Shown here: piece after piece, positions 23,752 to 33,960 of the stretch | How the letters are laid out: the number at the start of each line of letters is the position of its first letter | Position numbering within the stretch: the stretch's first letter is position 1 | Assembly (NCBI GenBank): GCA_025738555.1 | Contig: JAOVFP010000017.1 | Span: forward strand, 2,480,001 to 2,544,000 | Direction: 5' to 3' | Source of the DNA: Cyathus striatus | Taxonomy: Eukaryota > Basidiomycota > Agaricomycetes > Agaricales > Nidulariaceae | Length of the DNA stretch: 64,000 nucleotides | Notes under the pieces: generated by a model | Seen by the model: the letters and a program-made list of their open reading frames with translations, nothing else | What the model was told of the DNA's origin: nothing | Database searches by the model: none | Program-made: the position numbers and the translations under genes

Positions 23752-25768
23752 ATGCCTCATAAACATAGACAAGTTGTAATTACACCATCTCAAAATGATG
23801 AGTCAGATGGGGAGATGGAGGGAAGTGATGAGGAGGTCCTGCCGATGGACCTTGTCATATCCCGTATCGCCTACCTCCGGACTCCTCTGCTCTTACTCCG
23901 CTTTTCCCTATGTTTACTCCGGACCTTGATTACGTTCTTACTATTACATATTGCTTACTGTACATAGATTACTTTCGTTTCCTTTCTTCCGCCCTACTGA
24001 GCTATCCCCTCAGTATTGTAGTATACATCTCATAGTGAGTCACTTATCATTCTTAAGTGCGCCACTATCTGTTTTACTTTACACCGCCATACGTGCTCAC
24101 TTCTCCGACGCATTTTATTATGTTTAATTAGTTATAGTCTTCATTCTACGTACGCCTACCCTGACTGTACTTCTCCGCTGGCCTTGGCCAGCGGCCTTTA
24201 CTTACTCCGAGTCTCTAGTATTTAAGTAGTACTCGATTTGTACTTAGTCTTTAGTTTCGTATTGAACTACGTCCTCACCCTTTCGTCTGACTTGAGTTAC
24301 ATCTCTCGTCCTCCGTCTCTCGTCTTCTCCGAAGGGCTTGCCCTTACTCCGAAATCCAGGACCGGGAATCCCAGGGGCGCAGCACATAAGCTGAAGCCGA
24401 AGTCCTACCCCCTGAGTTATCGTTCTCCGCTTTCGTCTTACACTCACCCCTCGTTTCTCCGCAGTCACTCTCTCGTACTCCGCCGCCAAGTCAGGCTAGG
24501 GGCACGGTCTTGACAGACCTTGATATCGCTGTCCCAGGTCCACAAGCAAATAGGGAAGTTTTATGAAAGGTATGTGTCTATGATTGGTGGGATTTCAAGT
24601 TTTTAACAAACATGACACTTGCAGGGCCTTATGAGTGCTCAGTTAAAGATCTCAAAGTTATACAAGGAACTTAGGAGAGTCCGTAAGGAGAAGGCTACAC
24701 TTGAAGCCACGAAGCCTCGTACTCGACGACGACTTCAACGCACCAACACGCATCCTGACGATGACTCAATCATGAAAGCAGGATGGTATTTTACATATAT
24801 GTACCAACCTTGGCTCTATGATACAATATCATTGGCTTTTATTCCTCCAGACTCGAACTTCGATGATACAGACTGGAACTCGGCCGAGAGGTACACAAAC
24901 CCCAATGTAGAAATGGAGGGAATACGACGAGATCTTCGAACAGTTGTGCCAGCATCTTTACACAAAAGTATGGATTTATCGGATCACTTTATTACAAAGG
25001 TAAGTGGTTCTCTAAATTGAGTATAAGTAATTTGAGCTAACATACCACTGCAGTTTTATCATGGTATGCAGCAACAACGATCTAATGCAGCAGAACGTGT
25101 TCGAGAGGTGCTACCAATTATTATCAACAATGAATTGGATCGAAATATGCTGCTAGGCCTTAACTCGGAGTCGGGAAAGTACAAATTACTTCCTCCCGTG
25201 TTTTATCCAAAGTGGAATATGAAAGATACACATATCTTTGCTTCCAATGTGTTGCTCGACGTAGGTGTATCTTCAATATTTCGTAGCTCAGCATTGACAC
25301 TCAATGCTACAGCTTGGGCTATCCTTACTTCATGGTCCGGGTGCTCTTCGGGCCAAGAAAAGGGGGAAGACCATCAATAATACAAATACCGTTGCTAAAC
25401 AATGGGGACTTACCTCAGTCACTCCAGGATTTATCGCACTTGTTGCAATTTTGGTAAGTTGTTTCGTTGAATTATTCTATACTACATACTTATGCATATA
25501 CACATTAAAGACACGCTTTTTTTTATCCGGCGATCCAGAGTTTGTGCCTGTCGGCGAGTCCGGTATCACATACGCAGAAGACTTCAAGGCTTATAAATCA
25601 ATGTTGTACAAATTTTACAACAAACCAAGTATTCGAGGCGTTTTTCAGCTGTATAACAATGTACTTTTTCCTAATCAGCCATCTGACAAAGAACGTACTG
25701 TGGAGCGTGATGATACAGGCTATATTGAGTTAATGACCTCCATAGGTAACGAGCCAGAATCAGATTAA
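23752..25768 (+). pseudogene. DUF6698-like protein gene split by a solo LTR
   Basis: Exons are 23752-24569 (containing the LTR), 24625-24999, 25054-25260, 25313-25453 and 25511-25768. All junctions are GT-AG and phase 0, so without the LTR and one target copy the frame would run through. Exon 1 has an in-frame TGA at 24563-24565; CGA would fit, so a CpG transition is likely. The protein has an acidic N-terminus, a basic coiled-coil stretch (YKELRRVRKEKATLE), then GWYFTYMYQPWL, and near the end a GLTSVTPGFIALVAIL and TRFFLSGDPEF pattern like the fungal DUF6698 family. Function unknown. About 375 residues would be coded. The family name is from memory and is moderate in certainty. Confidence 0.65.
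23853..24515. repeat. solo LTR (663 bp) with target duplication GACCT
   Basis: Ends are TGTCATATCC and GGTCTTGACA. GACCT flanks both sides (23848-23852 and 24516-24520), the standard 5-bp duplication of LTR elements. It lies within exon 1 of the DUF6698-like gene. No internal retrotransposon genes are present, so it arose by recombination between two LTRs. The sequence is C/T-rich on the plus strand. Confidence 0.9.
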
Positions 25769-26109
25769 CCTATGTAGCCAAATTGCGTACAAATTGTCAG
25801 TGTAACATTAATTAATATGGGTGTAACTGCTTTTCGCATGAAACTGTGCTCATGGTGCCCAAATCAAAATGAACCGAAATGCAGCTGTGCTGATACTACA
25901 AGGCTTCGGATGAATATGTAGATATTATAGTGGCATCCTAATACGGTTCAAAGAATATGAAAGTCTCAATATACATCATATTAGACGGGACTGTAATATA
26001 AGGCATTGTATGATGGCCAACATCTTACAAGTAGTTGGAAATATCTTATCATCTTGTACCTGGTGTCTCTCAATCATCTTACGAGGGATTAAAATGATTG
26101 TAAAGGCTT
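25769..26109. other. spacer, nothing recognised
   Basis: 3' flank of the DUF6698-like gene. It is A/T-rich and holds no supported feature before the LINE-like sequence. Confidence 0.4.
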
Positions 26110-26610
26110 AATGCCTTCCAAGATAAATGGGACTTTCGTGACAGAGAACCTCACAGCTCTTGCTGACTTCGTTAACGCTACTGGCCGCCTCAAACGAACG
26201 TTAGGGGTGATACCCCGTTGGAGTCCAACACGAGATGGCGATGATTAAGAGCGACGCTGGTTGAGGATGGGGAGGAGGAAATTTTTATGCTTTACTTTAT
26301 ACTCACTCACAAACGAGCTGGCTCACATCTGCACAACAACAACACGTTGCACTGGCCACCAGGCCACAACACCACAACCAATGGCACGCGCTCACCCACA
26401 AGTGTCGCCACCAGACCAACCCTTCTGGTGTCTCGTGCTCTGGGCAGACATCCCGAGTTTACATTATAACCACCGGCACTATCACACACTCTATTACATC
26501 GTACTCTCTTACTCTGTACCTCACCTTACTCTTAGGTAGACGTTACATTGTCGCGACATATGGTCTTCCATCACCGACATAAAATACAGGATTTTTTTTT
26601 AAAAAAAAAA
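26110..26610 (+). mobile_element. LINE (non-LTR) retrotransposon 3' end with poly-A
   Basis: One frame near 26137-26247 reads LTALADFVNATGRLKRTLGV and continues to a stop. It parallels the C-terminus of the LINE at 32516-33318 (RLAALFCYIDDTARFRRTLG). The 3' UTR also matches (GACATATGGT..., then a T-run and a 10-base A-run). The A-run is followed by CTCTCGCATC, which also ends the P450 fragment at 16924, consistent with a target duplication of 10 or more bases. The 5' boundary is not visible here; the insertion may extend back to 16925 with later insertions inside it. Confidence 0.7.
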
Positions 26611-26960
26611 CTCTCGCATCGCGCTGAAATCCCGCACCAGGAATCCACTTAGGGACATTCTTGAGCACCGGAACCACATCGACAAATCTCGATCCAGCAC
26701 CGAGAGACTTCGTCACAGCCTTATTCGCTCGTTGCGCAATAGCGACATACGGATCGTCCAAAGGACGTATTTGAATCCCGTATGTCATTCCTAATGCGAT
26801 TGACATTGTCATACTATCCTATTCAGCTTTCAATTTAAAAAGATGGATAAAGGGGACGTACTGCATAATACGAGAAACGTACTCCGAAGGCGTATCATGT
26901 ACTTTCTTAAGCATACTTTGCACGTATGCCCTGGTGCGGGGTTGATAGCTTGAAAAGACA
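26611..26960 (-). pseudogene. P450 pseudogene A, N-proximal fragment (CpG-normal)
   Basis: It aligns with about 30985-31320 of the intact gene: the exon starting MTMSIALGMTYGIQIR, the intron, and part of the exon with the RTRAYVQSML-type stretch. Homology stops at about 26955, so the first exons are lost. CpG sites are preserved here, in contrast to the fragments at 13285-14133 and 16746-16924 of the same ancestral gene. Confidence 0.85.
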
Positions 26961-27175
26961 CACTGGAGGCTATGCCATAGTTTACATGATACAAATACGG
27001 CTCAGCCTTCAAGAGCCTTGCACTCAGATATATCGTTATAGCGTACAACCTCATAAACAACATATATATGTATATCATTTTTAAACTCCATAGTACAACA
27101 TCCTGTTTCAGAATAAGCTTAGAGTCCTTTGTAAGACCACTGTGCGACTAATTATTTAATACTACTAGTAGTTGT

Positions 27176-28049
27176 CTAGTCGCAGAAAGTGATTGCCAAA
27201 TTGACCTATCGAAATATATTCATAAAAGCCTCCAATATTATAGAAAATAGGTTTGACTTACGTCATTTGCCTGGCAAGCAACTTGCTTCCAAGTCTGGTC
27301 GGGCTGGGTGAATGCTGCGGGGCAGTCGGGGTAGGTGCCTAAAGAAATGCCTGAGTGAGTAATGATTCTCGGCGTTACCATGTTAAAATGACTTACAGTC
27401 AGCTCCAGCACCGTTGCAACCGTTGTAGTAGCTGGAAATGAATGTTAGGTATGAAGAGCTATAGGTTACATAAATGGAAGCTGTACGGACCCAAATCCAG
27501 ACGTCACAGAGAACACGTGGCTAAAAAGTTGTGAGTACGATATAGTGTATATTGAAGTCAAGGCACTGCTCACGGTGGGATCAAAGAGATATCGGCAGAG
27601 GAGCCACTTCCTGGCGAAGTTGGGTTGATGAGAGTGAGTTCAATCAGAGTGCAACCTTCACCGTTAAAGCCGCAGCCGCCTGTAATTGAACGGTGTCAAT
27701 TTCAGTCATTTTAATGCAATATGCAAATTACCTGTCTGAAGATAGGCAATAGCTGCGGTGAGCGGTCCGTTACGAGTGTAGTCGCCACCTGTGGACAGCA
27801 CATTGGGGCCTTGGATCAAGGTAGGCTATAAAATTAACGCGTCAAGTGTCGCTCTTTGTGCAGGCATTTTAAACACTAACGGTTCCAAATCCACATCTAG
27901 TATAAAAGCGAGTAGTTAGATATGAACAGTGTCCTCGCAATAAAATGCGAGACAAACCTGTTGTCAAAGTGAACGGTGTGCGTCTCAGCGTAAACACCTG
28001 CGACGAAGGCAAGGACGAGAGCACCGAAAACTTTGCTGTTGAAGAACAT
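27176..28049 (-). CDS. glycopeptide-like small secreted Cys-rich protein (copy 1)
   Basis: The start codon at 28049 gives MFFNSKVFGALVLAFVAGVY followed by an AET cleavage region, a clear signal peptide. Several short exons then code HTVHFDN, CGFGT, PTLIQGPNVLSTGGDYT, AIAYLQT, CGFNGEGCTLIELTL, PTSPGSGSSADISLIPP, FSVTSGFG and YYNGCNGAGAD. A Cys-containing C-terminus ends VNLAITFCD and a stop at 27176-27178. The pattern matches the secreted glycopeptide proteins of Agaricomycetes, about 150 residues with eight or more Cys. The function is unknown; the fold may be thaumatin-related. It is near-identical to the copy at 42385-43249. Exon borders are approximate. Confidence 0.82.
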
Positions 28050-28110
28050 TATGAATAGAGGAAGTATCGCTTGAACCAGTAGACGATGCTCTTTGGGTAC
28101 TCCTCCTTCA

Positions 28111-28122
28111 CCTTTTTATATA
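28111..28122 (-). promoter_or_regulatory. TATA box of secreted-protein gene copy 1
   Basis: TATATAAAAAGG on the minus strand lies about 65-75 bp before the start codon at 28049. The second copy has the same element at the same distance. Confidence 0.65.
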
Positions 28123-29369
28123 CCTCAGCGCGTACTCTATGTTTCTAAATCGCCATTTCTGGTCCATTGCACAAGGTCAAGAATGGACATCATGGAGGCG
28201 TTTCGTATTCTGATGCCGTTCATTGAAGCCCGTGGATAGCAATCTATACGAGACTTCAAAAATAGATCCACGGAAGAATTTTAAGACATGCATCGCTGAT
28301 ACGACTCACATATTGTTCAATGATACATACGGGCGCCGTGTCCAATTGAATAGATATCCCCGGTACTAATCGTTGGTACAGTCGGTTTAACTTATTGTTG
28401 ATTGAAATCGACCTACTGAATGGGTCTTTCAGATAAAATATTTGAACCTCATGGAACATATTTTCGGCGGACCGTAGTGCGGTAGTACCTACGGTACTCA
28501 CATGTTGTATGGGGGAGTTGCAATTCTCAGAGTGGCAGTCCAGTCCATTCTTTGAAGACAAAACAACATTTCAGTGCTTCAAATTCCTCGCACATCCGCA
28601 TGTGATCATCTAAGCGAGATAAATATACTGCACAGAATAACACTGGCAGCCGTTGGTGGCAGAAGATGATGAGAGTCGGATAGGGTTGATGTCCTAGTCT
28701 GAGAAACCACATACCATATGAATGTAAGTAGAAGCAATTATTCTGGTTGAGTCTATGTCTAGGCGCATTCACGGCGCTCGATACACCATACGAACGTTGC
28801 TGAGAACTGAGCTAGTATCGACATTCTAGGAGGCGATCGCTAGCTGTTAAAAGGTTTAGTATATGAACTATTTTTAGATATCTATTTTTAACATGTATTA
28901 ATGTCAACTTGGATAAACACGGGCCGCTGAATCAGAATCAGAACATCGGAGCAGATGCTTCAAAAGACATTCAGACAGATTATCATAACGGCTATGTAGA
29001 TATTTTGACGGTTAATACTACTGCGTATTTACGTATGTGAACTTGGTTAAAGATATGTTGAAATAAACGACGCATTGACGACAACAACGACGTTAAATTT
29101 GACCTCAGAGCACGCAAGGGAAGTAAGCAAGAGGAAAATGGATAAGCATCTACAGTACAAAGTAGACTACTTAAATACACACATTCAGAAACAGCACTTC
29201 ATCTGTACAGTACAAAATAAGTATAGTAAAATAACCAAAAGCATATGTGGAGGCAGCAGGGAATGATGATCAATGTGACATTTGAATACGTAATATAATT
29301 CCACAAGATACGTCACCTTACCAGATACAGGATGCCAGGGTGGAAACTTCAAATGATACAGAAATGTAT

Positions 29370-29912
29370 AAAGAAATAGGGCCGGCTGGCGGCATAGCCC
29401 ACTACCTTACAATGGTGGATGGTGATATAGTTGGAGTAGAGGGAAGGAACACGAGATACATTACAATCTCTATAGGACATGTATGATAAGCAGTAATGAT
29501 CTACATACCGGTAGAATATCATAAGAAGGAAAGTGAACGACGATGATGAACATTATCAGAATTATACTCTTCACCAGTATCAAAAGGAAACTGAAAATGT
29601 AATGAAAGCTGATGTATATGACAGTATATTGTGTGCTCAGTACACTCAGAAACATCACTGGCACGTCACGCACATGGAAAAAGGCTTCATTTTGGGTCCT
29701 GAACTATGAAAAGAATACAAATGGAAGATAAAGTTGACGATAATAAGCAAAAGACAGAAATATGTGTTGAATGCGCAAACGCCTTCAAGTCACACAGGGT
29801 CACAGGGTGCGAGCCAATCAGATTGAGATTCCAACCAAGATCCTAAAAACGCCTTATTGGGAAATCGAAACGTCCCTATAACCCAACCACCTTAAAAGGT
29901 AGTGGGATATTC
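29370..29912. repeat. repeat-family member 3 (short)
   Basis: It starts TAAAGAAATAGGGCC...GCCCACTACCTT and ends AACCACCTTAAAAGGTAGTG, with CCAATCAGATTGAGAT at 29813-29828. It is 0.54 kb, the smallest of three members, and CpG sites are kept. It sits between the inverted-duplication arm and the 3' end of the intact P450. Confidence 0.6.
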
Positions 29913-29959
29913 AAATTCCGCGATTAAGCTCAAGGGGTGGTGATCCTACTCTAATTATA

Positions 29960-31841
29960 TTACAAATCCAGCCTACACCGCGCTTCAAATGCACATAAAA
30001 ACGGCTTGGGATGTCTACAACACGTCAAGAACCACCCATATAAGAAAAAAGATACATACACCAAAGCATCAGAATCAAACTCCATAGGTGGCTCAATCTC
30101 CTTCCCGGCTGCATCTCTCGCTTTCTTAATAGAAAAAGCAGAAATAAGAGATGCAGCTGAAAGCCATAGTATATCGTATCCGATGTGTTTTCCAGGGCAT
30201 ATTCTAATGAATCAGAAGTAATACTAGATGAAAAAGTAATGAAATACCTCCGTCCAAATCCAAATAAAATACTCTCAGAATCAGGAATACCCCTCTCTTT
30301 ATCAATCCACCTCTCGGGGTTGAACTTCCATGGTTCGGGATAATCTTCTTCATTGTGCAACATCGCCCAAGCATTCGGAACTACAATGCTATTCTTAGGA
30401 ATCAACATCTCATTGTACACGTCCTCTTCCGTGGAGAGATGAACCACACCAGTAGGCACAATAGGCTCCCATCTAATCCACTCAGCACACCATTCAAAAA
30501 TCAGAAATAAAAAAACATACCGAAGCGTCTCTTTAACAACAGCATTAAAATACGGGAGATCATTTCTATCTCCAAACTCAGGCAATCGACCACCGTCTAA
30601 TACCGAATCAAGCTCGTGCTGCGCGCGTTGTTGTATCTCGGGATGGCAGAGCATTGCAAGGATGAACATTTCGATTGTGGATGTTGTTGTATCTGTTGCG
30701 GCTTCTCATCGTTAGTATTATTACGAATATAAGGAGGGATGGGATACCCATGAATATGAAAGGCGCAATGTCTTTTACTACATTCAAATAATCCGGATCG
30801 GTATTGGGTATTTCGTCCAGGCAGGCGGACATAACAGACATCTGCGCCTTTCCTTCATCCTACCCATACCTTTAGTAAACAAACCACCCCGAACAAAAAA
30901 AAGAGAAACACACAATCAATTGAACACAATCATCATAAATCTTCTTCAACTCTCCAACATCCCCCTTACACACTCTCGCATCGCGCTGAAATCCCGCCCC
31001 AGGCATCCACTCGGGGACATACTTCAGCACCGGAACCACATCGACAAATCTCGACCCAGCACCGAGAGACTTCGTCACTGCCCTATTCGCTCGTTGCGCA
31101 ATAGCGACATACGGATCGTCCACAGAACGAATTTGAATCCCGTATGTCATTCCTAATGCGATTGACATTGTCATACTATCCTATTCGACTTCTTATTTAA
31201 AAAGATGGATAAAGGGGACGCACTGTGTAATATGAGAAACATACTCCGAAGGAGAATCATGTACCTTCTTAAGCATACTTTGCACGTATGCTTTTGTGCG
31301 GGGTTGGTAGATTTCTGTATTCGTAGGGTGGAGGTGTCGTTGGAATAGAGAGCGTCGGGCCCGCCATTCGTCCGTGTATGGCATTAGGCCGAATTGGAAG
31401 CCGCATCCTGACCTGCTTATCTTTATTTTTATCTTTATCACTAGGTGTGGATGACGTACAGTTCAGTTAACATTACAGAATGTGGTCGACTCGAATAGAT
31501 AGCTGATCTCTTTTCCAAAAGCTCTTTTGCTGCTTCGTAGCTGTTCAAGATTATAAGCGAAGATCCGGCAGCTTGTAGATGAAGTACATCAGACTCTATA
31601 ATTTAAATTTTAACTGCAGTCACTTTCATATATGACGTGTGGACTTACTGTACAACTTTGACCACTTTACATACGTTTTCCAAGGTGCGATAGAAGGAAT
31701 ATCAAATATATTTCCTACGAGTGGTAATTTACGAGGTCCGGGTGGTAATGGCAGTGTCGATTTTCCATTTCGACGAGAGGTGTATAGGTAGAAGATAATA
31801 CCTAACATTACACATACTACCGCAATATCCCAGATGAACAT
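29960..31841 (-). CDS. cytochrome P450 monooxygenase B, apparently intact
   Basis: Nine exons can be placed: 31841-31649, 31595-31460, 31412-31224, 31175-30914, 30859-30748, 30701-30521, 30472-30248, 30203-30060 and 30014-29960. They join in frame to 498 residues, a normal P450 length. Residues 1-22 form a membrane anchor, with the PPGP hinge at 33-36. The I-helix motif AATDTT is near 298, the K-helix ExxR (KETLR) near 355, PERW near 410, and the heme loop FGFGRRICPG near 427-436, split by an intron. It would be an ER-anchored monooxygenase using a P450 reductase. The substrate is unknown; it resembles fungal P450s often labelled O-methylsterigmatocystin oxidoreductase-like. It is the parent-like copy of pseudogene A and a tandem paralogue of C. 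Confidence 0.92.
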
Positions 31842-32127
31842 TGTGTGGATGGGAAGAAAGGGAAGGAGAAGAGAGGGGATTGAATTGAATGAGACTTGGA
31901 TTCAGAGGTCAAATACATATCAGTGGTGTACGCCACTATCAGCTAGAGAATCAGGAACGACATGAGACACTTGTTTTTCACTGGCCTAATTGGGGTAACC
32001 ATTACAGTCCTGTGGGATTGGTGGAGGTCATTCCTGAAAGAGTTGAGCAAAAATGGAGACGAAGCGGATGTTTAATGTTTGTGTTCTAGTTTGATATGGT
32101 ACGTAGTATCTGGGAGTTAATACGGAA
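31842..32127. other. 5' flank of P450 B
   Basis: Presumed promoter of P450 B on the minus strand; no separate gene is supported. Confidence 0.4.
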
Positions 32128-32245
32128 TCAAATATTATCACCTTTCCGCACCGTCAGATGGATTAAGTCCTTGCCGGGCCGGGCTTGTTTCGAATTCGTA
32201 TGGAAACGGGGTTGGGCGCCTGATATAACCAGCGAGGACTTTAAC
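32128..32245 (-). pseudogene. P450 relic D, C-terminal piece
   Basis: On the minus strand one frame reads PTPFPYEFETSP, matching HPAPFPCSFKPRS of P450 C. After a frameshift, DLIHLTVRKG matches DLIHMTAREG of the C tail. Only the last exon and its end are recognisable. With the N-terminal piece at 33625-33735 it brackets a lost P450 gene in the same orientation as B and C. Confidence 0.7.
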
Positions 32246-32515
32246 TTTGGGCCGCTGAAATATGGGTAAGATAGGTTTGTATTCGCCTGTATAAACCTGA
32301 ATCTGACTCTGTCATGCATTAGATCTACGAGATCTTATCATCATAATAAGTCAGATATACTTACTGTTGGAGTATACAAACGCTCACGCGTCCGATTTCT
32401 CCCCTGGCTTTTCAACATATCGCGCTCGTGCTCCTCAAGTTTTCTATTCACTCAGCAAGCCACCTCCGTCATACACGAGTAACAGACAGGTAATTGCATC
32501 ATATGTATCATTTCT

Positions 32516-33318
32516 CTCCCAGCCAACAAATCAGCGCTCCGTGCATATCACCACTCCCAACTCTCGGCTGTCATCGCCGCCTCCTGGCGGGCCTCACCTT
32601 GATACCACCGAGTCAACCGATACCTCCCCCGTACAATCTCTGAAGCGGCTGCGCCGCATCATGTTCACGCTCCCCCGTAAACTGTCCACTGCACTTATAT
32701 ACATCATCACCGGTCACAACTCCCTACACTCCCACCTCTATCACATCGGCAAAACACCTAACAAGGCGTGTCCCTCCTGCCACCACAACAATGAGACCAC
32801 AGACCACTACTTACTATATTGCCGGACTTACAATGCTGCTCGCATCACCCTCGCATCACGGTGCTCCCTCCCATACCGCCGCCTCTCACTCAAAGCCATT
32901 CTATCGCAACCCAACCGCCTCGCCGCCCTATTCTGCTACATCGATGACACAGCCCGGTTCCGACGCACTCTGGGTACCCTCCCAGATTGGGACCCCCTGG
33001 ATGGAGAAACTTAAGCCATGCACCACACAATGGACAAGAGACGCCAACACACACTGCCCAGCCCTGACCGCCGCCTCCTTAGCCATAGAGCTCCTCCCGT
33101 AGATTAGTTGCGGAGCTTCCCTTGGGTGCACCCCCCTCGATGGGGCTATCCCTCGCCGCCCTCCGGACACCTGTCCCGAGCCATACTCCACTTCGCAAGA
33201 ACATACCCTAAGTAATCCAATTCAACCTTTACCGTAAATACATTTAGACACATTGTAGTAGTGACATATGGTTAGCCACAGCCGACTAATAAACTAGGAT
33301 TTTTTTTATTTTAAAAAA
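32516..33318 (+). mobile_element. 5'-truncated LINE with 11-bp target duplication
   Basis: GTATCATTTCT flanks both sides (32505-32515 and 33319-33329), and an A-rich tail (33313-33318) precedes the right copy. The open frame through it codes the end of a LINE polyprotein: MFTLPRKLSTALIYIITGHN, then the CCHC-like CPSCHHNNETTDHYLLYC after the RT/RNase H region, ending with a stop at 33012-33014. The 3' UTR resembles the one at 26460-26600, so both belong to one family. This copy is dead on arrival because only about 0.8 kb was inserted. Confidence 0.88.
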
Positions 33319-33329
33319 GTATCATTTCT

Positions 33330-33624
33330 TGTCACATATACTTGCACTTTAGTATTACTGGGTCCGCACTGCAAGGTAGCAGCAACTTATGCATCACATT
33401 TACTTACTATGTAGTTTACTCCGTTAGCACGAAGTAAAGGACTCATTGTGTATATAAACCATGCACTGTAATTTGTACACCTCAGCCACTGTTCCAACGC
33501 TGAGGTCAACTCTCGTGTACTTCTACACCTTGTACTTCTACCTACTGATACCTAGTGACGCTTTCTAGGTTTTCTTCACTTACCGTGCCATTTTGTCTAT
33601 TCTGCATGTTTCTCCGCAGAAAGT
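33330..33624. other. decayed interior of P450 relic D
   Basis: No motif is recognisable. Position and flanks suggest deleted P450 sequence plus unrelated spacer. Confidence 0.35.
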
Positions 33625-33735
33625 TGTTGAGTATGTTTCCTATTGATGGTAGCTTACGAGGTCCTAGAGGTAAGGATAATGTATTTTGATGTGAGCGTTC
33701 CGCATACTTCAGCAATGTCCTAAATGAACATCAAC
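33625..33735 (-). pseudogene. P450 relic D, N-terminal exon
   Basis: The minus strand reads MFI, a stop in place of Trp, then DIAEVCGTL in the anchor position of P450 B (MFIWDIAVVC). After a frame change, LPLGPRKLPSIGNIL corresponds to LPLPPGPRKLPLVGNIF. A nonsense codon and a frameshift show that it is dead. Confidence 0.75.
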
Positions 33736-33960
33736 TCGTCCATGAGATATTGGAGGAAAGGCACTCTTTAAGATATTAACGCCATAAAATCATGAACGAG
33801 ATTCCATTTAAGTAAACTCACAACCCCGGATGGCATTGGAGTGCGAGTGTTTCGATGCGAACCTTGATAGAACTTGTAGCTCAGCAGGGGGGGGAAGAAT
33901 AATATCCAATAGATCGATACGTATGTAACCAGAACTAAGAAAGTCAAAATAATATCACTT

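Larger units (their letters stand above)
27070..29362. repeat. inverted duplication, left arm
   Basis: The reverse complement of this arm aligns with 41321-43350. Matching runs with small differences begin near 27070/43350, cover the secreted-protein gene and its promoter, and end at CTTCAAATGATACAG near 29362/41321. This arm carries an extra segment at about 29056-29310 that is absent from the other, flanked by GATATGT/GATACGT and probably a small insertion. The duplicate genes are in opposite orientation, facing away from the cluster between them. Confidence 0.85.

Noticed and set aside
32367..32515. N-terminal part of the frame entering the LINE
   Set aside because: It lies outside the element's target duplication; the open frame is accidental read-in from flanking DNA.
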